A stretch of 64,000 bases of DNA from positions 68,876 to 132,875 of the forward strand of contig CAMNNQ010000161.1 in NCBI GenBank assembly GCA_946545645.1, written 5' to 3'. This document shows positions 20,302-28,166 of this stretch, one piece after another. Both the position numbers and the translations under genes were made by a program. The notes below the pieces were generated by a model. That model had not been told where the DNA came from and made no database searches. It saw nothing but the letters and a program-made list of their open reading frames with translations. Position 1 is the stretch's first letter, and each line of letters starts with the position of its first letter. This DNA comes from an uncultured Clostridia bacterium (lineage in GTDB: Bacteria; Bacillota; Clostridia; Oscillospirales; Ruminococcaceae).

Positions 20302-21684
20302 TTATTGATCAATTCCTGTCAGCTCTCCTTCAAGAGCCCAGTTCATGGCTTTGGTTATCCTGACCGGTACGAACTTCCCTATCAGCTCTTCGCTGCCTTT
20401 GAACTCAACGATAATCCCTTCATCGTTCTTTCCGGTCATATATTCTTCCGATTTCCTTCCTTTCCCTTCAACAAGAACACGGCAGATCTGACCGATAAAG
20501 CGCCTGAGCCACACAGAAGAAGTCTCTCGCTGTTCCAGAAGCAGCTCTCTGAGCCATAATCCTTTTTGCTTATCAGAGATATCATCCGGAAGCTCGGCGG
20601 CAGGTGTTCCTGATCGTTTAGAATAGACAAAAGAATAGATATTATCGTATTTGACGCGCTTGATAAGCGCTTTCGTCATACAAAATTCCTCATATGTTTC
20701 TCCGGGAAACCCGACGATAATATCGGTCGAGAGCGAGAAGCCGGGAGCTTTATCCCGTATGTAGTCAACGATCTCAAGATACGTCGTCGTATCGTACTTT
20801 CGGTTCATCAGCTTCAGCACTCTGTCTGAGCCCGCCTGAACAGGTAAGTGAAGCTGTTTGCAGACTTTATCGCAGGAAAGTATCGTATCGATCAGTTCCA
20901 TTGAAGCATCCTTGGGGTGTGAGCTCATAAAGCGGATCCTGAAATCTCCCTCAATATCGTTTACCGCACGCAGCAGTTCAGAAAAGCCATAGCTGTAGGA
21001 ATTAACATTCTGGCCGAGAAGTGTTATCTCCTTGTATCCTGAATCTGCAAGGCCCTGCACTTCTCTGATAATGCTTTCCGGTCTCCTGCTTCTTTCGCGG
21101 CCCCTGACATAAGGAACTATGCAGTATGTGCAGAAATTGTTGCAGCCATACATTATCGGAACAAAGGCCTGAAAGCTGTTCTCACGGAGCTGAACAAAAT
21201 CCTCATCAATATCGGTAGGCCTTTCGGACCTGTTGAATACACGTTTTTTGTTCTCAATGACTTCACAGAGCATCTCGTAGAGATCGTTATAAGCAAAAGT
21301 CCCGAAAACAAGATCGACCTGTTTGTAGGTCTCTTTAATCTTTTCCGCAACGTGTTTTTGCTGTGCCATACAACCGCAAATACCGATGACAAGCTCAGGT
21401 TTGCGTTCTTTCAGATGCTTGAGCTGGCCGATAGCGCCATATACCCTGTCTTCAGCATTTTCGCGGACAGCACAGGTGTTATAAATGATAAGTGACGCTT
21501 CCTCGGGATCTTTTGTAAATCCGTAGCCGACCGCTGCAAGTCTCCCCATAAGGCGCTCGCCGTCAGAGACATTCTGCTGGCATCCGAAGGAATGTACCAA
21601 AGCAAGGGGGTTCCTGCCTGTCCGGGCAATAAAGTCAGATGTATATGCGAGCAAGAAACGCTGTGCTCGACTATGCTCCTCCAT
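20302..21684 (-). CDS. miaB: tRNA-2-methylthio-N6-dimethylallyladenosine synthase MiaB
   Basis: Radical SAM methylthiotransferase acting on i6A37 of tRNA after MiaA. The 460-residue protein has an N-terminal MTTase domain with conserved Cys (FGCQQNVSDGERL, YNTCAVRENAED, CGCMAQ), a radical SAM CxxxCxxC in CNNFCTYCIVPYVRGRE, and a C-terminal TRAM domain. AAGGAG lies 6 nt before the ATG. It is the first gene of the large minus-strand cluster behind a consensus promoter. Confidence 0.96.
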   Translation of the reverse strand: MEEHSRAQRFLLAYTSDFIARTGRNPLALVHSFGCQQNVSDGERLMGRLAAVGYGFTKDPEEASLIIYNTCAVRENAEDRVYGAIGQLKHLKERKPELVIGICGCMAQQKHVAEKIKETYKQVDLVFGTFAYNDLYEMLCEVIENKKRVFNRSERPTDIDEDFVQLRENSFQAFVPIMYGCNNFCTYCIVPYVRGRERSRRPESIIREVQGLADSGYKEITLLGQNVNSYSYGFSELLRAVNDIEGDFRIRFMSSHPKDASMELIDTILSCDKVCKQLHLPVQAGSDRVLKLMNRKYDTTTYLEIVDYIRDKAPGFSLSTDIIVGFPGETYEEFCMTKALIKRVKYDNIYSFVYSKRSGTPAAELPDDISDKQKGLWLRELLLEQRETSSVWLRRFIGQICRVLVEGKGRKSEEYMTGKNDEGIIVEFKGSEELIGKFVPVRITKAMNWALEGELTGIDQ

Positions 21685-21750
21685 AATTAGCTCCTTAGTT
21701 GAGATATCAACATATAGTATACGTTATGACATATCTATACATTCTATACT

Positions 21751-21779
21751 ATTATAATCCTTTTGCGTTGATTTGTCAA
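21751..21779 (-). promoter_or_regulatory. Consensus sigma-A promoter of the miaB cluster
   Basis: On the minus strand, TTGACA (21774-21779) and TATAAT (21751-21756) match the sigma-A consensus exactly, with a 17-bp spacer. This is the only strong promoter found ahead of the 19-kb cluster that runs to the transketolase genes. Confidence 0.88.
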
Positions 21780-21944
21780 TAGCAGCGGGGGAAAATAGAT
21801 ATAGTAAGGAAAAAGAGCAATTTATGGTCAGCTATTCAATAATTCAGCCATAATTGTTATGTGCAAAATAAGAGCTGATATTTAGTCTATTTTTGTCTAA
21901 TGCTATGAAAAGGGCAGAAAAATCTGAAAATTCAGTTAAAGGTA

Positions 21945-21973
21945 TTGTCAAAGCAGGATAAATAAAGTATAAT
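21945..21973 (+). promoter_or_regulatory. Sigma-A promoter of prs
   Basis: TTGTCA (21945-21950), a 17-bp spacer and TATAAT (21968-21973). The start of prs lies about 27 bp after the predicted transcription start. Confidence 0.85.
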
Positions 21974-22006
21974 TATTGTATAAAATGCAGATATGGAGGT
22001 CGAGGT

Positions 22007-23152
22007 ATGGATAACAACAAAAAGCAGGAAGACATCTTCGGTCAGAAAAAGGTCGTAGCGCCCCTTGGAGTCATAGCAATGAACGGTATCCGTGAGCTTG
22101 GAGCTAAGATCGACAGCTATCTTGTACGATTCAACAATGAGCACGGAGGTGCAAAAGACACCTATCTTATCGAGACAGACTGCCCCAGATTTTCCTCCGG
22201 AGACGGAAAAGGCCTTATCAAATCAACAATCAGAGGCTATGATCTCTTTATCCTTGTGGACTGCGGCAACTATAGCTGCACCTATAACTACTACGGAAAA
22301 GAGAATGCCATGTCGCCTGACGATCACTTCCAGGATCTCAAGAGGATCATCCAGGCTGCCAGCGGCAAGGCTTACAGAATAAATGTTATCATGCCTTCTC
22401 TTTACGGCGGCAGACAACACAGAAGAAGCTATCGTGAATCTCTTGACTGCGCTGTTGCCCTTCAGGAACTGGAAAACATGGGTGTAGAAAACATCGTTAC
22501 CTTTGATGCGCATGACCCCAGAGTTCAGAATGCTATCCCTCTTATGGGATTTGACAACATTATCCCCTCCTACCAGGTGCTCAAAGCTATGTTCAGGAGC
22601 ATCAGCGATCTCAAAACAGATAAAGATCACTTTATGATTGTTTCCCCCGATGAAGGTGCTATTAACAGAAATATGTACTATGCCTCGGTTCTTGGTGTCG
22701 ATCTCGGAATGTTCTACAAGAGGCGTGATTATTCCGTTATCGTAAACGGCCGTAATCCTATCGTAGCTCACGAATACCTCGGAAACGATGTTACAGGCAA
22801 AGACGTTTTCATTGCCGACGATATCATTTCTTCCGGAGAATCCATGCTCGATATCGCAGTAGAGCTCAAAAAGCGCAACGCAAAGAGAATCTTTGCTTAT
22901 GCTACTTATGCAATATTTACAAACGGCCTTGATACTTTCGATAAGGCCTATGCAGATGGGATCATCGACGGAGTCTTCGGCACCAATCTCACCTACAGGA
23001 CACCTGAGCTCCTTCAGAGGCCCTGGTTCCATGAGGTCGATTGCGCCAAGTATATCGCATATTTTATCGAGTCGCTCAATCATGATATGTCCATCTCGAC
23101 GATACTCGATCCGCACAAAAAGATCCAGGCTTTGCTTGATTCACACAAATAA
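22007..23152 (+). CDS. prs: Ribose-phosphate pyrophosphokinase, long form
   Basis: Makes PRPP from ribose 5-phosphate and ATP for nucleotide, His and Trp synthesis. The central FDAHDPRVQNAIP segment and the PRPP-binding loop VFIADDIISSGESML identify the family. At 381 residues it is clearly longer than the usual roughly 315-residue enzyme, with extra segments such as NYYGKENAMSPDDHFQD near residue 90 and an extended C-terminus. GGAGGT lies 6 nt before the ATG. It is a single-gene unit between a promoter and a terminator. It belongs to a divergent clostridial branch (inferred); PRPP synthase remains the best call. Confidence 0.88.
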   Translation: MDNNKKQEDIFGQKKVVAPLGVIAMNGIRELGAKIDSYLVRFNNEHGGAKDTYLIETDCPRFSSGDGKGLIKSTIRGYDLFILVDCGNYSCTYNYYGKENAMSPDDHFQDLKRIIQAASGKAYRINVIMPSLYGGRQHRRSYRESLDCAVALQELENMGVENIVTFDAHDPRVQNAIPLMGFDNIIPSYQVLKAMFRSISDLKTDKDHFMIVSPDEGAINRNMYYASVLGVDLGMFYKRRDYSVIVNGRNPIVAHEYLGNDVTGKDVFIADDIISSGESMLDIAVELKKRNAKRIFAYATYAIFTNGLDTFDKAYADGIIDGVFGTNLTYRTPELLQRPWFHEVDCAKYIAYFIESLNHDMSISTILDPHKKIQALLDSHK

Positions 23153-23157
23153 TCCAA

Positions 23158-23185
23158 AGGGCGGAGCTTTCCGCCCTAATTTTTT
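23158..23185 (+). terminator. Terminator or attenuator after prs
   Basis: AGGGCGGA (23158-23165) and TCCGCCCT (23170-23177) form an 8-bp stem with a GCTT loop, followed by AATTTTTT. ispD starts only about 20 bp later, so some read-through into ispD is likely; no separate ispD promoter was seen. Confidence 0.82.
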
Positions 23186-23197
23186 AAAGGAGCAAAT

Positions 23198-23899
23198 ATG
23201 ATCTATGCAGGAATAGTTGCCGGCGGGACTGGTTCAAGAGTCGGAGGAACGATCCCGAAGCAGTATCTTGATATAAATGGCTGCCCGATGCTGATTAGAA
23301 CTGTCAAGCCTTTTACTCTTACAGATAAGATCTGCCGCATATATATTGCTGTATCATCTGAATGGTTTACTTATGCGCAAGAACTGCTTGTTAAGCATTA
23401 TAAAGCTGATGAGCTTGACAGAATAAAGTTGATCGAAGGCGGAATTAACAGAAACGATTCAGTTATGAATATCATAACTGCGGTGTGCTCGGATAATAAC
23501 ATCACAGATGATGATATCCTTATCACTCATGATGCTGCCAGGCCCTTTGTAACAAATGAAATGATCGAAGAAAATATCAGATGTGCGTCTGAAAACACAG
23601 TTTGTACCACTGCTATTCCGGTCACTGATACGATCATTGTATCTTCGGACGGTTCAAAAGTTGATGAAACTCCGAACCGGAATGCACTTTTCCAGGCTCA
23701 GACCCCTCAGACTTTCAAGATCAATGCTTTACTTGAAGCCTATGCTCGTCTTACCGATGAACAGATCAATTCATTGACAGATATTTGTGGTATCTTCTCT
23801 TCCGTCGGTAAACCGGTCAGCATAGTCAAGGGCTCCGTCGAAAATATAAAAGTCACATCGCCTTTGGATATAAAAATAGCAGAGGCAATAACTGAATAA
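23198..23899 (+). CDS. ispD: 2-C-methyl-D-erythritol 4-phosphate cytidylyltransferase (IspD/TarI family)
   Basis: Couples CTP to methylerythritol phosphate in the MEP isoprenoid pathway. The 233-residue protein starts with the nucleotide-binding AGIVAGGTGSRVGG..PKQYL, and has the THDAARPF and NRNALFQAQTPQTFK segments of the family. TarI (ribitol-5-phosphate cytidylyltransferase) is closely related; without a TarJ neighbour, IspD is preferred. AAAGGAG lies 6 nt before the ATG. Confidence 0.85.
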   Translation: MIYAGIVAGGTGSRVGGTIPKQYLDINGCPMLIRTVKPFTLTDKICRIYIAVSSEWFTYAQELLVKHYKADELDRIKLIEGGINRNDSVMNIITAVCSDNNITDDDILITHDAARPFVTNEMIEENIRCASENTVCTTAIPVTDTIIVSSDGSKVDETPNRNALFQAQTPQTFKINALLEAYARLTDEQINSLTDICGIFSSVGKPVSIVKGSVENIKVTSPLDIKIAEAITE

Positions 23900-23901
23900 G
23901 C

Positions 23902-23945
23902 AAAAGGGCTGTTGCAAAGGATAATGGATCTTTGACAGCCCTTTT
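23902..23945. terminator. Bidirectional terminator between ispD and the convergent gene
   Basis: AAAAGGGCTGT (23902-23912) pairs with ACAGCCCTTTT (23935-23945) around an extended loop. The flanking A and T runs let it work for both convergent genes; it overlaps the stop codon of the minus-strand gene. Confidence 0.8.
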
Positions 23946-24399
23946 ATGTTCTTACTGAAAGAAACCTTTTCAGACGAAGATAATCAAAATCAGCCTTTTC
24001 CCTGAATAAACGCACTCTGATTAGATCATCTACGAACATACCGGCAAATGAAAGCAGGAACCAGCAGAAGGTGTATGAAGGGCATATCACTCCGTCGAGG
24101 TTATAAGCCATATTCCCGTAGTTCCAAATATCCATCTTCAGGTAGACATTCAGTATCTCTCCTGCAAGAAGCTCACTGGCAGTAATAAAAGCGGTCGATA
24201 TCAGCAAAAGAAGTATACAATGCGCTCCGCAGCGTCTTTCGTCATTTAGCAAATGTATCATTATCAGTGATATCCCGCCGAGAAGAGCCATAGTGATATG
24301 TGAATAACCACGCTCTATGACTTCAACGCAGCCGTAAGCGATGGCTCCGACCCAGAATACAGCAATGATCTCACCGACAGTTTTCTTCAATAACAACAC
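23944..24399 (-). CDS. CmpB-like small integral membrane protein (putative ABC-transporter permease family)
   Basis: 151 residues with about four membrane segments and the MDIWNYGNMAYNLDGVICPSYTFCWFLL block typical of the 'putative ABC transporter permease' (CmpB) family of Firmicutes. Despite the family name no ATPase partner is nearby and the function is unknown. The only long start is a GTG at 24399 lying inside the left arm of a strong hairpin (24395-24442), and no clear ribosome-binding site precedes it. Translation may therefore be low or start later. It follows ahcY by about 80 bp. Confidence 0.75.
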   Translation of the reverse strand: MLLLKKTVGEIIAVFWVGAIAYGCVEVIERGYSHITMALLGGISLIMIHLLNDERRCGAHCILLLLISTAFITASELLAGEILNVYLKMDIWNYGNMAYNLDGVICPSYTFCWFLLSFAGMFVDDLIRVRLFREKADFDYLRLKRFLSVRT

Positions 24400-24442
24400 C
24401 CCCGACCAAGCCTAATAGTAATTTGGCTCAGTCGGGGGTGTT
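24395..24442. terminator. Strong hairpin after ahcY, overlapping the start of the next gene
   Basis: AACACCCCCGAC (24395-24406) and GTCGGGGGTGTT (24431-24442) are perfect 12-bp complements, with an inner AAGCC/GGCT pairing in the loop. The T-rich tail is better on the plus strand (GTGTTTTAATC); on the minus strand the tail is TTGTTATTG. It lies downstream of ahcY and covers the GTG of the following gene. Confidence 0.65.
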
Positions 24443-24479
24443 TTAATCAATTATACAGAAAACCCAGGATACTTTTTGT

Positions 24480-25724
24480 TTATACCTGCCAGCTTTTGAG
24501 GTATTTTTCCTGTTCAGCGGTCAGTTTATCGATCTCGATCCCCCAGAAACGCAGTTTCCGATCAGCAACATCATTATCTATCTCTTCGGGAACAGTATTG
24601 ATCTTTGCAGACAGGCTGTTTTTGTTCTTAACAAGCCAGGCGGCAGAAAGAGCCTGTATCGAGAAAGACATATCCATTATCTCGGCAGGATGACCGTCTC
24701 CCGCTGCAAGATTGACAAGCCTTCCCTCTCCGATGACATACAGCCATCTTCCGTTAGACAGCTTATAACCTTCAATATTGTTTCTGGCCAGTTTTGTTTC
24801 GACAGCCAGATTTTTAAGACCGGCAACATCGACTTCACAGTCAAAATGTCCTGCATTACAGAGAATAGCTCCGTCCTTCATATTGAAAAACGATTTCTCT
24901 GTAATAACATCCTTGCAGCCTGTTACTGTAACAAAAAGATCTCCGATCTTTGCAGCTTCTTCCATTTTCATGACCTTGAAGCCGTCCATAACTGCTTCCA
25001 TAGCCTTTATCGGGTCAATCTCGGTTATTATAACAGAAGCTCCTAAGCCCTTGGCTCTCATAGCAACGCCTTTTCCGCACCATCCGTAGCCAGCGACTAC
25101 GACGTTCTTTCCGGCAACAATAAGGTTGGTTGTGCGGTTGATCCCATCCCAGACAGACTGACCTGTGCCGTATCTGTTATCAAACAGATACTTACAGCGA
25201 GCATTGTTTACAAGCATCATAGGGAATTTAAGTGCTCCGTCCTTATCCATATTGATGAGCCTGATAATTCCGGTAGTAGTTTCCTCACAGCCTCCTATGA
25301 CATTTGCAGTCAGCTCCGGGAATTCATTATGTATCATATTTACAAGATCACCGCCGTCATCAATAATGATGTTAGGGCCGACCTTAATTACTTCTCTGAT
25401 ATGACTGCTGTACTCTTCGGGAGTAGCACCGTGCCATGCAAATACGTTGAGACCGTCATGGACGAGAGCAGCGGCAACATCATCCTGTGTCGAAAGAGGG
25501 TTGCTCCCGGTTATATACATTTCCGCTCCGCCGGCAGCAAGAACTTTACAAAGATACGCTGTTTTCGCCTCAAGATGTATGGAAAGCGCAACTTTTAGTC
25601 CCTTGAATGGCTTTTCGGAAGAAAATTCTTCTTCAATGCTTCTGAGCAGGCACATATTCCCTTTTACCCAATCAATCTTTCTCTTTCCGCTCTCCCATAA
25701 AGAGATATCTCTGATTTTGCTCAT
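24480..25724 (-). CDS. ahcY: Adenosylhomocysteinase
   Basis: Reversibly splits S-adenosylhomocysteine to adenosine and homocysteine using bound NAD, clearing the product inhibitor of methyltransferases. The 414-residue protein shows the NAD-binding VVVAGYGWCGKGVAMRAKGLGA segment, DDGGDLV and ETTTGIIRL. The length fits the shorter bacterial/archaeal form lacking an insert. AAAGGTG precedes the ATG. It is 18 bp from the YesL-like gene upstream, so it is probably co-transcribed. Confidence 0.95.
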   Translation of the reverse strand: MSKIRDISLWESGKRKIDWVKGNMCLLRSIEEEFSSEKPFKGLKVALSIHLEAKTAYLCKVLAAGGAEMYITGSNPLSTQDDVAAALVHDGLNVFAWHGATPEEYSSHIREVIKVGPNIIIDDGGDLVNMIHNEFPELTANVIGGCEETTTGIIRLINMDKDGALKFPMMLVNNARCKYLFDNRYGTGQSVWDGINRTTNLIVAGKNVVVAGYGWCGKGVAMRAKGLGASVIITEIDPIKAMEAVMDGFKVMKMEEAAKIGDLFVTVTGCKDVITEKSFFNMKDGAILCNAGHFDCEVDVAGLKNLAVETKLARNNIEGYKLSNGRWLYVIGEGRLVNLAAGDGHPAEIMDMSFSIQALSAAWLVKNKNSLSAKINTVPEEIDNDVADRKLRFWGIEIDKLTAEQEKYLKSWQV

Positions 25725-25742
25725 AACCTAAACACCTTTCTG

Positions 25743-26630
25743 TCAGGAAATAGTCTTGCGCTTCTTGTTATTTGTGACTTTCTTTTTCTCAACGGGCTTG
25801 TCCAACTCGGGATGATCTTCAAAGACAACCTCGTCTTCTTTCTTTTTAAGGTAATCAAATTCAGGATTGTCTTCTCCCCTGGCGTCATAGTAAGGCTGGA
25901 TAACGTATTTTCTGATGTGAGGATAGCAGTTGAAGGCAGTAACGAAGCATAGGAACGAAAAAGGCCAGAAAGGAACGATAAACACGCCGTAAAGCCTTAC
26001 AACATAGAAAATTAGTGCGATCCAAGCCCAGTTAAGGAAGGTAAAGATAGAGCTTTTAAGACCCAGCGGGACAAGGAAGAATGCATTTCTGAGTATTTTT
26101 CTGAGAGAAAGGTTAGTCGATGCTATCATAAGGTAGATATAAAAATGCATCATGAAGAATACCAGCATAAAGCTGATAGTCAGGACAAACGGGATATACA
26201 TCATCTGGTTATCCTGAGCAAGCCTGTTATAGAACGGAACAGCTACGACAAAGCCTGCAAAGAATATAATATCAATGATACCCATTATAAGGCTTTGAGT
26301 AAAGCATTTTTTGAAAGTGTCAACAAAATCGGCAAATACAAAAGCGTTACGTTCCTGAGAGTAATTTCGGCAGATCTTTGTCATCGCAGTAGTAGCCGGC
26401 CCGAAAGCTATCGCTGTTATGACGGCAAAAGCCATTGGGGCGTAGCTGTTCAATGTAGTAGATAGCCACCAGCCGAAGATAGTCGGGATAAAGATCGTAA
26501 AATAGATGATATTGAGCTCTATGAGCTTCCACATCCTGCGGCCGTAGATCTCAAAGAATTTGAATATCCCCTTTTTTTCTTTCGGAGGCTTTGCCAGCCC
26601 CCTGCGGCGAAAATCATTGGTGTTAGCCAT
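25743..26630 (-). CDS. YesL-like DUF624 membrane protein
   Basis: 295 residues from ATG 26630 (AAGGAG, 6 nt spacing); the 19 codons further upstream overlap the spoIIM end and lack homology. Five or six membrane segments are visible, with a hydrophilic charged C-terminal tail (about residues 240-295, ending in KKKVTNNKKRKTIS). The first hydrophobic segments and the TKICRNYSQERNAFVFADFVDTFKKCF region fit the DUF624/YesL family, which is often found with carbohydrate uptake genes. The role is unknown. Confidence 0.75.
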   Translation of the reverse strand: MANTNDFRRRGLAKPPKEKKGIFKFFEIYGRRMWKLIELNIIYFTIFIPTIFGWWLSTTLNSYAPMAFAVITAIAFGPATTAMTKICRNYSQERNAFVFADFVDTFKKCFTQSLIMGIIDIIFFAGFVVAVPFYNRLAQDNQMMYIPFVLTISFMLVFFMMHFYIYLMIASTNLSLRKILRNAFFLVPLGLKSSIFTFLNWAWIALIFYVVRLYGVFIVPFWPFSFLCFVTAFNCYPHIRKYVIQPYYDARGEDNPEFDYLKKKEDEVVFEDHPELDKPVEKKKVTNNKKRKTIS

Positions 26631-26653
26631 TTTAATCTCCTTTATTTGAAAAA

Positions 26654-27235
26654 TCATCTGCCTGAAAATATCATTGAGAACACACAATCGACAGCAGCAG
26701 ACACAGCCGCGAAAGCCTCAAGAGAAATAAAAACTGCTCCGTAACGCTTGGTATGTACGGCGATATCACTGAAATGATCGTTTGACATGATTATCGTCAG
26801 CAATCTTGTAGACGAAGAGATCGCTTCTTTGCCGGCGATACTGATAGCGTAACATGAGATCAGCGAAGAAGGGATAAGTATCATGGCCGCTGAGACAGAA
26901 TGGCTGGAATATGCTTGCGAAAGAGCCATTCCCAGACCGGAGCCTTTAAAGAGAAGTATCCCGATAGCCGGAAGCTGCCCCAGGGCAAAAAGGCCTGATA
27001 TGAACAGCGCCATGATATACAAAGAAGAAGTAAAGAAAGAATCCAGCAGGATATAGCCGATCTCACTGTTTTGCCTGTATGATATATAATCCTTTGCAGC
27101 CGAAACGAGGCGGTCAGCAGCGCTCCCGGAAACAAAGCAGAAAGAGAGTGTCCCCAGAAGGACTCCTATCAATACAGTTCCGATCATAAAAGCAAAGGCA
27201 ATATCATTATTTGATCCTATGATTTTGCTCCGCAT
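26654..27235 (-). CDS. spoIIM: Stage II sporulation protein M (SpoIIM)
   Basis: 193 residues from ATG 27235 (AAAGG about 9 nt upstream), with about five membrane segments. In Bacillus SpoIIM belongs to the SpoIIDMP complex that drives engulfment of the forespore by remodelling peptidoglycan. The pattern of an N-terminal membrane segment, a hydrophilic region around residues 40-60, then a FISGLFALGQLPAIGILLFKGSGLGMALS helix-loop-helix matches the family. Two upstream in-frame starts (27241 and 27244) are too close to the ribosome-binding site. Confidence 0.82.
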   Translation of the reverse strand: MRSKIIGSNNDIAFAFMIGTVLIGVLLGTLSFCFVSGSAADRLVSAAKDYISYRQNSEIGYILLDSFFTSSLYIMALFISGLFALGQLPAIGILLFKGSGLGMALSQAYSSHSVSAAMILIPSSLISCYAISIAGKEAISSSTRLLTIIMSNDHFSDIAVHTKRYGAVFISLEAFAAVSAAVDCVFSMIFSGR

Positions 27236-27290
27236 ATACATCACCCTTTATATTATTCTGGTATATGATATGCAGACAGGCTTGATTATA

Positions 27291-28088
27291 TCACTTAGAA
27301 AGCTCGTAGGCTCGTTTTGTGCAGGCTTTGCAGCATTCAAAAACGGTCTCCTCAAGATTTCCTTCTCTCAGCTTTTCAAGACCGGCGATAGTTGTGCCGC
27401 CCTTAGAAGAGACCATTGTGATAAGCTCTTCAATGGTCTTCCCGCTGTCAGTTATCATCTTAGCGGAGCCAATAAGAGATTTAGCAAAAAGCTCAGTTGC
27501 TGCGGAAGCATCGATCCCGACAGAGGCGCCATAATCAATAAAAGCTTTGGCATAGAGGTAAATGAATGCAGGAGAAGAACCATTTATAGCGATTATCTCT
27601 TTCATTTTGTCTTTCGGAACAACGCTGTAGATACCGCTGGAGCCAAAGATCCTGCAAACGATATCAAACTCACTGTCAAGAACAGTATCGCTGCGGGAAA
27701 GTGCGGTCGCGCCCTCCCCTAACAAGAGCGGAGTATTCGGCATTACCAGAACTACTTTAGCGCCCTGAACAGTCTTTGAGCAGATATAATCATCAGAGAT
27801 GCCGGCGCATATCGAAACAATGACTGTTTCATCAGATACGCTCCCTGCGATAGCATCAAGTACCTCATCGAGCTGTTGGGGCTTTACAGCGAGAAATACA
27901 TATTTGCAGACTGAAACGACCTCAGACGCATCTTTACAGCAGGATGCACCCAGATCTGCTGCTCTTTGCATAGCCGGCTCATAATTGTCATAAACAAAAA
28001 GCTTCGGTGCAGGGTCATTCATGCAGGATACTATACCTTTCATAATAGCGTATCCCATATTTCCAGCTCCGATAAAACCAACATTCAT
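27291..28088 (-). CDS. proC: Pyrroline-5-carboxylate reductase
   Basis: Last step of proline synthesis, reducing pyrroline-5-carboxylate with NAD(P)H. The 265-residue protein begins with the Rossmann motif VGFIGAGNMGYAI, and has VLVMPNTPLLLGEGATAL, INGSSPAFIYLYAKAFIDYG and VSSKGGTTIAGLEKL, the last two being the substrate-binding signature. GGAGGT precedes the ATG and a sigma-A promoter lies upstream. spoIIM starts 55 bp downstream and could be co-transcribed. Confidence 0.96.
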   Translation of the reverse strand: MNVGFIGAGNMGYAIMKGIVSCMNDPAPKLFVYDNYEPAMQRAADLGASCCKDASEVVSVCKYVFLAVKPQQLDEVLDAIAGSVSDETVIVSICAGISDDYICSKTVQGAKVVLVMPNTPLLLGEGATALSRSDTVLDSEFDIVCRIFGSSGIYSVVPKDKMKEIIAINGSSPAFIYLYAKAFIDYGASVGIDASAATELFAKSLIGSAKMITDSGKTIEELITMVSSKGGTTIAGLEKLREGNLEETVFECCKACTKRAYELSK

Positions 28089-28118
28089 AATAAGACCTCC
28101 GAAAACACTTATAATAAT

Positions 28119-28147
28119 ACTATACTACAAAAGCCGGAATAAATCAA
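28119..28147 (-). promoter_or_regulatory. Sigma-A promoter of proC
   Basis: On the minus strand TTGATT (28142-28147), a 17-bp spacer and TATAGT (28119-28124). Confidence 0.65.
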
Positions 28148-28166
28148 GGGCTTTCAAGGATAATTT

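Larger units (their letters stand above)
21685..22006. other. Divergent intergenic region miaB/prs
   Basis: This 322-bp A+T-rich stretch holds no gene. It carries two outward-facing sigma-A promoters, one for miaB (21751-21779) and one for prs (21945-21973). Between them I see no further recognisable structure. Confidence 0.8.

Noticed and set aside
22223..23116. A 297-codon minus-strand frame opposite prs
   Set aside because: Antisense to a well-supported gene; composition is the reverse complement of prs codons and no ribosome-binding site is evident.
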